64,000 nucleotides of DNA from Misgurnus anguillicaudatus. Its lineage: Eukaryota; Chordata; Actinopteri; Cypriniformes; Cobitidae. The notes beneath the pieces were generated by a model. The model did not search any database and was not told where the DNA came from. It saw only the letters and a program-made list of their open reading frames with translations. The stretch spans positions 44,162,501 through 44,226,500 of the forward strand of contig NC_073339.2 in assembly GCF_027580225.2 (NCBI RefSeq), given 5' to 3'. A program made the translations under genes and the position numbers. Of the stretch, positions 23,291 through 33,350 are shown one piece after another; position 1 is the stretch's first letter, and every line of letters starts with the position of its first letter.

Positions 23291-23460
23291 CATTTCACTG
23301 TAGCAATGCATTTGGAATGGAGTCTGCTAAGATCTCTGATGATCAAATCACGGCCTCTTCCTCATTTTATGATGGACGCTGGCAGCCCCGCCAGGCACGG
23401 TTAAACAACGAGGACAATGCCTGGACACCTGGTGAAGACAGCAACAAGGAGTTTATACAG
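23291..23460 (+). CDS. nrp2: neuropilin-2 exon: start of b1 F5/8 type C (discoidin) domain
   Basis: 170 nt, phase 1 in, phase 0 out, ending at TTTATACAG before GTGAGGTG. The acceptor is TGTTATTCAG at 23281-23290; a second AG at 23302-23303 would break the frame, so the upstream one is used. It encodes the a2-b1 junction and b1 spikes: FHCSNAFGMESAKI, DDQITASSSFYDGRWQ, AWTPGEDSNKEFIQ. b1 binds the C-terminal Arg of VEGF and processed semaphorins. Compared with NRP1, the Trp and the Asp of the pocket (GRW, GEDS) are present, but the pocket tyrosine (NRP1 Tyr297) aligns with Phe in SSFYDG. The minisatellite in the following intron starts within ~20 bp of the donor. Confidence 0.96.
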
Positions 23461-23475
23461 GTGAGGTGTTTATAC

Positions 23476-25385
23476 TGGATCACATTCACATTGGATCATA
23501 TTCACATAGATTACATTAGATCATATTCACAGATGATCACATTTACAATAATTCACATAAGATCACGATGACATTAGATCACATCAGATATTCAGAGTAG
23601 ATAACATTCACATAAAATCATGTAAGATCAGATTTACAGTAGATCACATTCACATTAAATTATGTAAGATCAGATTTATAGTAGATCACATTCGCATGAG
23701 ATCATGTAATATTAGATTTACAGTAGATCACATTCACATAAGATCATTTAAGATCAGATTTACAGTAGATCACATTTGCATAAGATCATGTTAGATCAGA
23801 TTTACAGTAGACCACATTCACATAAGATAATTTAAGATCAGATTTACAGTAGATCACATTCGCATAAGATCATTTAAGATCAGATTTATAGTTGATCACA
23901 TTCGCATAAGATCATGTTAGATCAGATTTACAGTAGACCACATTCACATAAGATAATTTAAGATCAGATAGTAGATCACATTCGCATACGATCATTTAAG
24001 GTCAGATTTACAGTAGATCACATTCGCATACGATAATTTAAGATCAGATTTACATTAGATCAGATTTACAGTAGATCGCATTCACATAAGATCACTTAAG
24101 ATCAGATTTACAGTAGATCACATTCACATAAGATCATTTAAGGTCAGATTTACAATAGATCACATTACATTAGTTCAGATTTACAGTAGATCACATTCCA
24201 ATAAGATCATGTAATATCAGATTTCAGTAGATCATATTGCATTAGATCAGATTTCCAGTAGATCACATTTGCATAAGATCATTTAAGATCAGATTTACAG
24301 TAGATCACATTCACATAAAATCATGTAAGATCAGATTTACAGTAGATCACATTCGCATAAGATCATTTAAGATCAGATTTACAGTTGATCACATTTGCAT
24401 AAGATCATTTAAGATCAGATTTACAGTAGATCAAATTCGCATAAGATTATTTAAAATCAGATTTACATTAGATCAGATTTACAGTAGACCACATTCACAT
24501 AAGATCATTTAAGATCAGATAGTAGATCACATTCGCATACGATCATTTAAGGTCAGATTTACAGTAGATCACATTTGCATAAGAATATTTAAAATCAGAT
24601 TTACATTAGATCAGATTTACAGTAGATCGCATTCGCATAAGATCATTTTAGATCAGATTTACAGCAGATCACATTCGCTTAAGATAATTTAAGATCAGAT
24701 TTACAATAGATCATATTCACATATGACCATGTAATATCAGATTTACAATAGATCACATTAGCATAAGATCATGTAATATCAGATTTACAGTAGATCATAT
24801 TACATTAGATCAGATTTACAGTAGATCACATTCCAATAAGATCATGTAATATCAGATTTACAGTAGATCACATTCCAATAAGATCATGTAATATCAGATT
24901 TACAATAGATCACATTAGCATAAGATCATGTTATATCAGATTTACAGTAGATCATATTACGTTAGATCAGATTTACAGTAGATCACATTCCAATAAGATC
25001 ATGTAGTATCAGATTTACAGTAGATCATATTTCATAAGATCAGATTTACAGTAAATTACATTTGAATAAAATAATGTAAAATCAGATTTGCAGTAAATCA
25101 CATGCACATACAATCATGTAAGATCAGATTTACAGTAGATCACATTCACATAAGATTATGTTGGATCAGATTTTCAGTAGATCACATTCACACAAAATCA
25201 TTTAAGATTAGACTTACAGTAGATCACATTCGCATACAATCATGTAAGATCAGATTTACAGTAGATCAAATTCACATAAAATCACGTAAAATCAGATTTT
25301 CAGAGTAGATCACATTCACATCTAATCACATCAGATCACGTTTACATTAAATCACATTCGCATCAGATCACATCAAATTTGAACC
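23476..25385. repeat. GATC-rich minisatellite, ~42-bp unit, ~1.9 kb
   Basis: About 45 tandem copies of a ~42-bp unit fill the intron just downstream of the b1 exon. The consensus unit has three sub-blocks each starting AGATCA: AGATCAGATTTACAGT (16 bp), AGATCACATTCGCATA (16 bp) and AGATCATTTA (10 bp), implying growth from a 16-bp ancestral monomer. Most units hold three GATC tetramers. Variants include deletion of the TTTACAG part (near 23968 and 24513), CATTCCAATA replacing CATTCGCATA in a cluster at 24190-25000, and degraded units at the edges. There is no coding potential. Confidence 0.93.
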
Positions 25386-26392
25386 GCAATCTAATCAAAC
25401 CACAAACGCCTTTCCAGCCTACCACAGAACAGCATAAATATCTTTTCATAAATTGATGATAGGTAATTTTTGTAGTTTATTTTATCTTATTGCCTTTTAA
25501 CCAGTGTAAGCTTTAAACCTTTACCAGCAGCACTTTAATCTACTGAAATTCACAGTCACACACATACAGCCACACACTTTCGGTATATTATACATTTTCC
25601 AGACACTTCTACGCTCTCTACGGACCACTTCATCTTGCCCGTCAGCATGCAGTCTTCAGCCCGTGCCCCGTGTTTGTTGTCTTGGTGCGGGCCGATGATG
25701 CGTGGAGGGTTGCTGTGATGCTAACGTTTCTGTGATGGATGAGGACAGTCTAGAGAAATCCGTAGTTAGCAATCTTTTCCAGTGTTATTGATTTTAGGAT
25801 TCATATCCTCCCTCTCTCCCCTCTTACCTGCATCCCGGTACTACCATAAGTGGGCCTGGGAGCCTTTTCATCTTATATTTGACAGATAAGGTGAGATTTT
25901 GCCACTTTTTGGAGGGGCCAGGAGGTTTTAATGAGACCTGTGATGAATCATGTACTGCTTTTTATTTACTGTACATACGAGGCTTGAATTTTAACCTACA
26001 TAAAGGGTAGTTGCATGAACAAGGTACAGTAAAGATAATAACTATATCTTCTAGTGGAAGGATGGAAGTAGCATTGGATACTAGTAAGCTATAGGGGTTG
26101 TGGGCCCTTTAAGCCATCACTATATTCACAATATAGCACAGCCACAACATCCTGTATGTTTTCCGCTCACAAATATTGCTTGACTAGGCGGAAGATTATC
26201 CTCTGTGTCTTTTTCATACACATTTAAAATAGATTTACTATATAAATTGATGTTTTGAACTGCAGAGGATCTGTGCATTACTCACTTCAGAAATCCACAT
26301 TGATCTTCTGTCAACAGAGACTACGTTTGGTGTAATCGGTCGGGCATATCTCTCCATATTTCCCACTCTCATCAATCACGTTTCTTTCCCAG
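25386..26392. other. remainder of the intron before the second b1 exon
   Basis: Mostly unique intronic sequence leading to the acceptor TTTCTTTCCCAG. No additional exon or repeat terminus was recognised. Confidence 0.5.
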
Positions 26393-26548
26393 GTGGATCT
26401 TCAGTTCCTTAAGGTTCTGACCGGGATCGCAACACAAGGAGCCGTCTCCAAAGAAACCCTGAAGTCTTACTACGTAACAACCTTCAAGTTAGAAGTTAGC
26501 ACGAATGGAGAAGACTGGATGATGTATCGGCATGGAAAAAACCATAAG
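26393..26548 (+). CDS. nrp2: neuropilin-2 exon: central b1 domain, ends at a GC donor
   Basis: 156 nt, exactly 52 codons, phase 0 on both sides. It encodes VDLQFLKVLTGIATQGAV, SKETLKSYYVTTFKLEVS and NGEDWMMYRHGKNHK. The Ser, Thr and Tyr of SKETLKSY align with NRP1 Ser346, Thr349 and Tyr353, which hold the ligand carboxylate, so the floor of the C-end-rule pocket is intact. RHGKNHK followed by IFHAN in the next exon matches the family join exactly, forcing the 3' end to 26548. The next two bases are GC, not GT (AAG|GCAAGA), so the following intron is of the GC-AG class. Confidence 0.95.
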
Positions 26549-26554
26549 GCAAGA
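26549..26554 (+). promoter_or_regulatory. GC-type 5' splice site
   Basis: The donor reads AAG|GCAAGA. It fits the known GC-AG consensus (AG|GCAAGT) with one mismatch, and no in-frame GT donor is available nearby that preserves the K|IFHAN protein junction. GC donors are a small minority of vertebrate introns, are handled by the major spliceosome, and are often associated with alternative splicing. Confidence 0.85.
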
Positions 26555-27219
26555 AACCTCAAATACATTTACCTAAATATCCCCAATGTTTCATCAAATA
26601 AGCCAAGTTGTGGTAAAAATGTGTTTGCGATTAAGCACATGGTGCTTAGGTGGGCATTGTGAGTTTGAGTTTCTTATCTAACTTTCTCTATCATTTATTT
26701 TCTTTATTCCTCATTGCAAGTGACAGACACAGCATAAATAAAATTAATTTGTAACAATGAACTGTAACCTTTTGGGCTACAAAATATCCTTTTCTAATCT
26801 CCTTCGCGTCCCAAGTCTATCTTTGGAGTCTTGTTTACTCTTATATTATCCCTAAGCAGATATTTCTATTATTTTAATGCGATGAGTTTTTAAACATTAA
26901 CTTTTATGATAAATCTATTAAATTGCTGCCGGTGAAAATAGGTCTGCAGGGAGGCAAAATTTCAGTCCCAGGTGAAGTTTGTTGGTTTCAAAACACAAAA
27001 AGTGACATGGGAATAAGTTGAGAGATGATTATCTTCTGCTGGAGAACAATGAAGCTCTTTTGCGCCCTTATCTATTTGACCGTTCATTATGCCTGTAAGC
27101 TACCCGTTGTATAAACACATGCATGACCGGTCACACCTGGTCACACCTGGCCAGAAAAAATAAGGCTCGCAGCGAGAAAGAGGTGGGTGCGTGTTTGTGT
27201 GGGCGAGGTGTTCATGGTG
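26555..27219. other. start of the 16-kb GC-AG intron
   Basis: Unique-looking intronic sequence up to the left end of the DIRS element. No exon. Open readthrough from the exon continues ~110 nt past the donor before stopping. Confidence 0.5.
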
Positions 27220-27389
27220 GTTCCCTTTCGAGGGAACTCGCGCTGCGTCGCCATAGAGACGCTTTGGGAACGCCTACAGCGTGACGGCGTCTGAGTATGT
27301 ATATCAAATCCGACCAATGGTTGGGCGTGACGTCATAGACGGAAGCCAGAGAGCATAAATACGGCAGAAAGGAACGCCCACTTTATCTT
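27220..27389 (+). repeat. DIRS left inverted terminal repeat
   Basis: Runs from GTTCCCTTTCGAGGGAAC through ACGCCCACTTTATCT. From about 27240 inward it is the reverse complement of 32339-32490. The outermost ~20 bp instead match only the internal complementary region, as expected for DIRS elements. Confidence 0.9.
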
Positions 27390-28865
27390 TTAAAGCCTCA
27401 GCGGCTATCTATGTGTGTGTGTATCAAGAGTGTTTGAATAGCTTAAAAATTGTGTGACTGAATAGTTTAACTGTGTGGCTTATAATGAAGGAAAATAAGA
27501 AATTAGAAAGTTTAGGAGCTGAGCACGCTCACGCCGCTCTTGAGGGCGCGGTGTGACGTGTGTTCATTATGATAACTTACCTTTCAAAATGCTCCGTTGT
27601 TCCTCCTCTGGGTGTGGAAGCCTGCACTGCAGTTACTTCCCCTCATTGAGAGGGACGTGATCTCGTGTAATCTTCCCCCGAGGGGGTTGATATATTCGAG
27701 TACAGGGTAGTCCTATACAGCTATCCTTCCTCTGCCATATAATGATTTAATCAAGCTCAGTACGAGGCATGTGTCGAAGTTTAATCCGAATCGCGGAAGG
27801 GCGTCCGCATGATAAGCTGCCAGAGCCCTTTAAACATGCTAAAACTCAGCCACACACCACTCGGGCTGTGTGTCGTTGTTTTGATGAGTCAAGACAATGA
27901 TCGCGTTTCTCGTGGCTTAAGTCCTGCGTCCACTGAGGTGGTGTAGTGTACTTTGACCGTGAAAGCTCTGCCTCGGGAGGGTTTGGAAGCACGCATTCCG
28001 GTCACTTCCAACCCGAACGGGAGCCCTATGCAATGTTTTACCTCTGAGGAGATATATATTGTAAACACAGCCCTTCTCTTCACCGACCGGTTCAAAGATC
28101 AACGTCCGCGAAGGCGGTGTGCACTTATCCTTGCTATCGGGAGGGATTCGGGAGCCCGCATGCCGGTTTCTCCCGCCCCGATCGGTAGCCCGTGCTTTAC
28201 TGTTTGACTGCGTCAGACGATGTTCGCGTGTCTTGCGGTTCGAGGCCCGCCTCGACCGGTCTTATTAAATGAGAAGTTGATCGAGGTTGTTTCTTGTAAC
28301 TGCTAGTTTTAATATGTATGAACAAGCAGATACAAAAAAAAAAAAAAAGAAACTATATCATCCAGCAAATTAGATGAGAGTTTTCTTACAAAATGAGGGC
28401 AATCTCAACACCAGAGGCTTCCTTTCTTTCCTGATCTCCATTATTATGCAAGTCATGGAAAGACCATTCTCTGACCATGTTTACACAAGCACTTCAGCTA
28501 GCTTTTAAACATAATAGGCTATATTTAGAGGATGTTTTTTATGTTGCCATGAGTGGCTTCATCCCTAAAGCCTCCAACATTGTCAAATATATGTATAAAG
28601 CCCTATCAGGGTATGCCCTCCTGGGGAGTGTGGGTTTTATCCGCCATTTACGGGTCCCCACATTTCTCAGTACCCTCCTGTATTAACTGTGAACACTCTG
28701 CCTCTCGTAGTACAGAGCACAGTAAATCAGGTTCCCTTGGTAAATATTATGATAGCATGGAAAAACATTCCAAACATATCTCAATGGGTGTTATGCACAG
28801 AAAATAGGCTACATTCCTAATTTTAGAGCAGGAATTGGAATTCCTTTTATTCAAAGACTACACAT

Positions 28866-29220
28866 TACTGTCACAAAATTATGGTTCATGATGTTGACAG
28901 TCACTCACATTAATCTCAAATCAGATCCGAGGACTGGTTTTTGTTAATGGATTTTTCCTGCTCACAGAATCTCAGGTTTGCCTTTGGGGGCATGGCATAC
29001 CAATATCAGCCTTCCCTTTGGCCTAGCTCTATCCCTTCACACATTTACAAAATGTGTAAATGCTGCCCTGGCGCCATTGCATCTTTAGGGCATTTGCATA
29101 CTATTTATATTGACGATTGGCTAATATTAGCACAGTCAGCACAGATGGCAGCACAGCATCGAGATGTTATGTTTGCACATCTAGATACCTAGCGTTGAGA
29201 CTGAACACCAAGAAAAGTAT
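28866..29220 (+). pseudogene. DIRS reverse transcriptase remnant
   Basis: One frame carries YIDDWLILAQSAQMAAQHRD, the catalytic YxDD box and following helix typical of DIRS reverse transcriptases. Just upstream, a neighbouring frame carries LPFGLALSLHTFTKCVN, the segment that normally precedes it. The switch of frame between them and an in-frame stop show the ORF is dead. The palm-to-thumb sequence then runs into the amplified block starting near 29207. Confidence 0.85.
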
Positions 29221-30660
29221 GTTAGTCCCAACACAGGTGATCACATTTTGGGGATAATATGGAACTCAATGATGATGCAGGCACAGATGTCTCCTGCTCG
29301 TGTCATGTCCATTTTTCACATAAGTGAATGAGTTGAAGCTAGGTCAATCACACACCAAGTGGTGGTTTTAAAATCAGGGTTTTTCCTCGAGGGGCAACCC
29401 TTTTTGCATGTTCAGGGTTACGCGCACATGTCTTCGTACTCTAGAATATGTAAAGGTTTCGGGGGTGTGGTCTGTCGCTGCATGACATTAATGACAGATG
29501 CATCTCTCTTAAGCTGAGGATCAGCTATGGAAGGCCAATAGGGCAAAAATGTCCAATCAGCTAAAACGCCAGGAAAAGTGTGCTTCTCCAGTACAGAGGA
29601 CCTCTTTTCTGGGTGTAGTATGGATTTCTACGATAGCAGGCACTGTTGTCTCCTGCTCGTATAGAATCCATCTTTTAACCATGGGGTTCCTTGAGGGGCA
29701 ACCCGTTTCTCATGATCAAGGTCACACGCAGATGCTTTGTGCCTTAGTATTATGGAAGAAACAATGGTTCCTTTCGGCCAGTGTTGGCCTTTTTACCATG
29801 TTTAGGGTTACGCGCGCATGTCTTCGTGCCCTAAGAATATGGCAAAATGCTGGGTTTCTGTCTAAGGCCCAGGGTGAGGTGCGGACTGTTGTCGCATGAC
29901 ATTAATGACAGATGCATTTCTGTTAAGCTGAGGATTGGCTACGGAAAGCCAAAAGGACAAAAATGTCCATTCAGCTAAACGCCAGGAAAATTGTGCTTCT
30001 CCAGTACAGAGGACCTCTTTTCTGGGCGTAGTATGGATTTCAACGACTGCAGGCACGGTTGTCTCCTGCTCGTATAGAATCCATCCTTTAACCATGGGGT
30101 TCCCTGAGGGGCAACCCGTTTTTGCATAATCAAGGTCACACGCGAATGCTTTGTGCCTTAGTATTATGGCAGAAACTATGGTTCCTTTCTCAAAAGGCCA
30201 GTGTTGGCTTTGTCACATGTTCAGGGTTACGCGCATATGTCTTCGTGCCCTAAGAATATGGAAAAAAATTTGGGTATTTGTTTACAGGCCCCAAGTCAGG
30301 TGCGGTCTGTCGCCTCATAACATTAATGACAGACGCATCCCTTTCTATCTGTGATCAGTTATGGAAAGCCAAAAGGGCCAAAAATGTCCCATCAACTAAA
30401 CGCCAGGAAAAGTATGCTTCTCCAGCACAGAGGACCTCTTTTCTGGGCGTGGTATGGATTTCAACGACTGCAGGCACGGTTGTCTCCTGCTCGTAAAGAA
30501 TCCATCCTTTAACCATGGGGTTCCCTGAGGGGTAACCCGTTTCTCATGATCAAGGTCACACCCAGATGCTTTGTGCCTTAGTATTATGGAAGAAACCATG
30601 GTTCCTTTCCCATGAAGGCCAATATTGGGGGCTCAGGGTCATCACATCAGGTTTACGACG
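29207..30660 (+). repeat. ~415-bp tandem amplification inside the DIRS element
   Basis: A segment covering the end of reverse transcriptase and the start of RNase H is present four times. It begins near AAGAAAAGTATGTTAG at 29207 (divergent copy), then GCCAGGAAAAGTGTGCTTCT at about 29568, and again at about 29981 and 30401. Spacings are about 361, 413 and 420 bp. Each later copy contains CTCTTTTCTGGG, CCATGGGGTTCC, GGTCACACGC and TTAATGACAGA in order. The three later copies are more alike than any is to the first. Confidence 0.88.
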
Positions 30661-31019
30661 GATGCATCCCTTTAAGGCCGGGAAGTGGCTATGGAAGACC
30701 ATAAGGTCAAAATCTATGTAAGTCCACATGGAGCAGACGTTCTGCTCAGGCAGGCGTTGAGCTTGGGGAATGAAGACTCCATCCACATGTGGGGGAGCAA
30801 ATTTGGCTCAGGTTTGGCCAAGCGAAAGCTGACCTGTTTGCAATTTAGGAGAATTCACATTGTACTCTTTGGTTTTCTCTCTTTCACCCAGTCCCACTCG
30901 GACTGGTTGCCATGACACAGGAAGGGTCTGAGGGCCTCCTGTGTGTTTTTCCCAATTGCTCAGCTCCCGGGAGTTCTGGAGAGAGTCCGGCAGCACAGGC
31001 ACAGCCGTTGCTTGTAGCC

Positions 31020-32070
31020 CTGTGTTGGCTGACCCGAGTGTGGTTTTCGAACCTGGTCTCCCTCCTAGACGGCTCCCCATTTCAGGGGCCGATCTGGAGG
31101 GATCGGTAGTCTCAGGCAAGGGGCACTGTGTTTTACCCCTGCCTAGAGTTTTTGGGTCTGGCCTCTGAGGAGGACAGATTCATAGAAATGGGTCTCTCAA
31201 CTGAGGTTGTGCAGACTATTTTATTTCCAGAGCTCCCACCACCAGGAAATTATACGCATTTGCAGAAAGACTTTAATTACGTGGTGCCAAGAGCACTTAT
31301 ATGACCCAGTTAACTGCCCCTTGGTACAGTTCTGGAGTTTTTATAAGAGCAGTTTGCAGCAGGGCTGCCTCCTTTGACCATTAAGGCTTATGTGGCAGCT
31401 ATATCTCATACCTTAGTGGTCGGTCCCTCATTAAGTAGAGACCATCTATTCATGCGTTTCCTGTGTGGCACTCGGAGGCTGAGGCCTGCGAGTCATTTTA
31501 GGATCCCTGCGTGGGATCTGTCTGTGGTCCTGGAGGACTTATCAGGGGCACCATTTGAGCCATTGATACCATTTCAGAAAGTTTCTTACTCTGGAAACTA
31601 TATTTCTCCTAGCTATCACCTCCCTTTAGAGGGTAGGAATTTTATTGGCTCTCTCTGCTTCACTCTCTTGCCTCGGGTTCGCTCCAGGCATGGTGAAGGC
31701 TTTCTACCCTAGGTCAGATTACGGGTCTAAGGTCCGGAATAATATTCCATGCCCCATAATATTGCAGGCTTTCAGCCCTCCACCTTTTTAGGATTTAGCC
31801 AGAGGGCGGTGAACAGAGCAGTAATTTTAATGCTTCGGTTTGGCCCGGACTGATTTCCCGGCCACCAAGCAGCTTTTAGGTAGATGGATAGCCGAGGCTA
31901 TCCCATGTGCTTATGAAGCCTCTTGACGGCCCTTTACTTTAACCGTCAGAGCCCATTCAACTTAAGGTATGGCAGCATATAGGGCCCTATGGGCAGGGGC
32001 CTCGATCCAGGATATCTGTGATGTGGCAGGCAGGTCCTCACCGCTCACTTTTGTACACTTTTGAGTTGGA
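31020..32070 (+). pseudogene. DIRS tyrosine recombinase region, decayed
   Basis: RVWFSNLVSLLDGSPF near 31040 is the segment usually just before the recombinase in DIRS polyproteins. Next come LPPLTIKAYVAAISHTL (31370 on) and RIPAWDLSVVLEDL (about 31500), which belong to the recombinase N-terminal domain. Near 31967 one frame gives GMAAYRALWAGASIQDICDV followed by RSSPLTFV, the C-terminal catalytic part where an Ala-Gly-Trp-Ser motif is usual; here it is Ala-Gly-Arg-Ser. Stops and frameshifts separate the pieces, so no active enzyme is expected. Confidence 0.85.
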
Positions 32071-32177
32071 TCTCAACTCTATTCCTGGTGATCGTGTGCA
32101 TTGGTCTTAGTTGTGCTTTGGTCTCAGTTGTGCTTTCTACACACAGACAGGCACTTGTAGTCTGGCGGATTGGGTAT

Positions 32178-32290
32178 AGCGTTCCCAAAGCGTCTCTATG
32201 GCGACGCAGCGCGAGTTCCCTCGAAAGGGAACGTCTCGGGTTACGTATGTAACCCTTGTTCCCTGAGAAGGGAACGAGACGCTGCGTCTC
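32178..32290 (+). repeat. DIRS internal complementary region
   Basis: Left half: GCGTTCCCAAAGCGTCTCTA through CCTCGAAAGGGAAC is the reverse complement of the element's left end. Right half: GTCTCGGGTTACGTATGTAA through GAACGAGACGCTGCGT is the reverse complement of its right end. This abutting of both end complements is the template proposed for making the circular DIRS intermediate. Confidence 0.92.
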
Positions 32291-32337
32291 CTTTGCCATA
32301 CTTCCGGCGTGCCTGAATACCCGCTTCGGCTTATGCG

Positions 32338-32533
32338 AGATAAAGTGGGCGTTCCTTTCTGCCGTATTTATGCTCTCTGGCTTCCGTCTATGACGTCACG
32401 CCCAACCATTGGTCGGATTTGATATACATACTCAGACGCCGTCACGCTGTAGGCGTTCCCAAAGCGTCTCTATGGCGACGCAGCGTCTCGTTCCCTTCTC
32501 AGGGAACAAGGGTTACATACGTAACCCGAGACG
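32338..32533 (-). repeat. DIRS right inverted terminal repeat
   Basis: AGATAAAGTGGGCGTTCC through GCGTCTCTATGGCGACGCAG mirrors the left repeat. The outermost ~45 bp (CTCGTTCCCTTCTCAGGG through ACGTAACCCGAGAC) are unique to this side and mirrored only in the internal complementary region. Confidence 0.9.
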
Positions 32534-32593
32534 ATTTCCATACTTTCCATATCTAAAGAATCATAACGATTTTTTTCCCATTTAAATACCAGT

Positions 32594-32910
32594 ACACTGC
32601 AAAAAATGACTGTTTTACTTAGTACTTTGTCTTGTTTTCAGTACAAATATTGAAAAATTCTTAAATCAAGATGTATTTTCTTGATGAGCAAAATGATCTA
32701 AGAAAAAAACTCTTTTAGCCAAGAAACATAAAATTTAAGTGAACTTTGACTTCCACCAAGCAAAAATCTGCCAATAGGATAATCTTGAACTTTTTTCTTT
32801 TAGGTCATTTTGCTCATCAAGATAAAGCATCTTAATTTAAGAATTTTTAGATATTTCTACTGAAATCAAGACAAAAATACTAAGTGAGAAAGTCATTTTT
32901 TGCAGTGTAA
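32594..32910. mobile_element. foldback element (CACTGCAAAAAA family)
   Basis: CACTGCAAAAAATGACTG and TTGTCTTGTTTTCAGTAC open it; GACAAAAATACTAAGTGAG and CATTTTTTGCAGTG close it, with TCTTGATGAGCAAAA and its complement inside. About 317 bp. It lies ~60 bp beyond the DIRS element. Confidence 0.88.
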
Positions 32911-33059
32911 ATAAAAATGTTCCGAAATGTATGTATGTGAGTGTGTTTAAATATACATAATAATTACACACAGCACACACACATATATTATTCAAAAGTT
33001 AACTTTTATTTTTTATGCGATTAATGGAGATTAATCTTTGCCCAAGCACTAAATTTTAT

Positions 33060-33350
33060 ATTTTTGGTGTAAAAACTTGACTTATTTTCTTAGGTCATCT
33101 TTCTTATCAAAAAATGCATCTTAATTTAAGAATTTTAGATACACAGTAAAACATTTCTGTAGAAATTACAATATTACTGGGTATTACTGGCAACTAGCTG
33201 CCAGTAACGTACTGTAGATTTTTGTTCAAAGTTAAATAAACATTTTTAACTTCTACAGTAAGTTATTGACAACCAGCTGCATAATTACAGCAACCTGAAA
33301 ACAAGTAAAAACTTCTAAGTAAGAAATTTATTTTGCTGTGTTATAGAGTA
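33060..33350. mobile_element. foldback family right arm, interrupted
   Basis: The right-arm sequence (GACTTATTTTCTTAGGTCAT, CTTAATTTAAGAATTTTAGA) is split by ~165 bp that include the small palindrome TACTGGCAACTAGCTGCCAG. It resumes as AAAACAAGTAAAAACTTCTA before ending. Confidence 0.65.

Larger units (their letters stand above)
27220..32533 (+). mobile_element. DIRS-type tyrosine-recombinase retrotransposon, coding region decayed
   Basis: A ~5.3-kb element with the full DIRS terminal plan. Inverted terminal repeats of ~150 bp lie at 27240-27389 and 32339-32490 (ACGGCAGAAAGGAACGCCCA versus its complement). Just inside the right repeat is an internal complementary region at 32178-32290 whose halves are the reverse complements of the two outer ends (GTTCCCTTTCGAGGG at the left, CATACGTAACCCGAGAC at the right). 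Coding remnants in order on the + strand are a reverse transcriptase with YIDDWLILAQ, RNase H starts with LMTDAS, and a tyrosine recombinase. All are broken by stops and frameshifts. No target duplication is expected for DIRS. It sits in sense orientation in the GC-AG intron. Confidence 0.93.

Noticed and set aside
23304..23310. Alternative acceptor AG at 23302-23303 for the first b1 exon
   Set aside because: It breaks the reading frame and removes the conserved Cys; the acceptor at 23289-23290 gives the family sequence.
23476..25385. CRISPR-like array
   Set aside because: Repeats are contiguous variants of one unit with no distinct spacers, in a vertebrate intron; it is a minisatellite.
30685..31170. 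Open frames in the DIRS element as host genes
   Set aside because: They fall in the decayed pol/recombinase region and show DIRS motifs in shifting frames.
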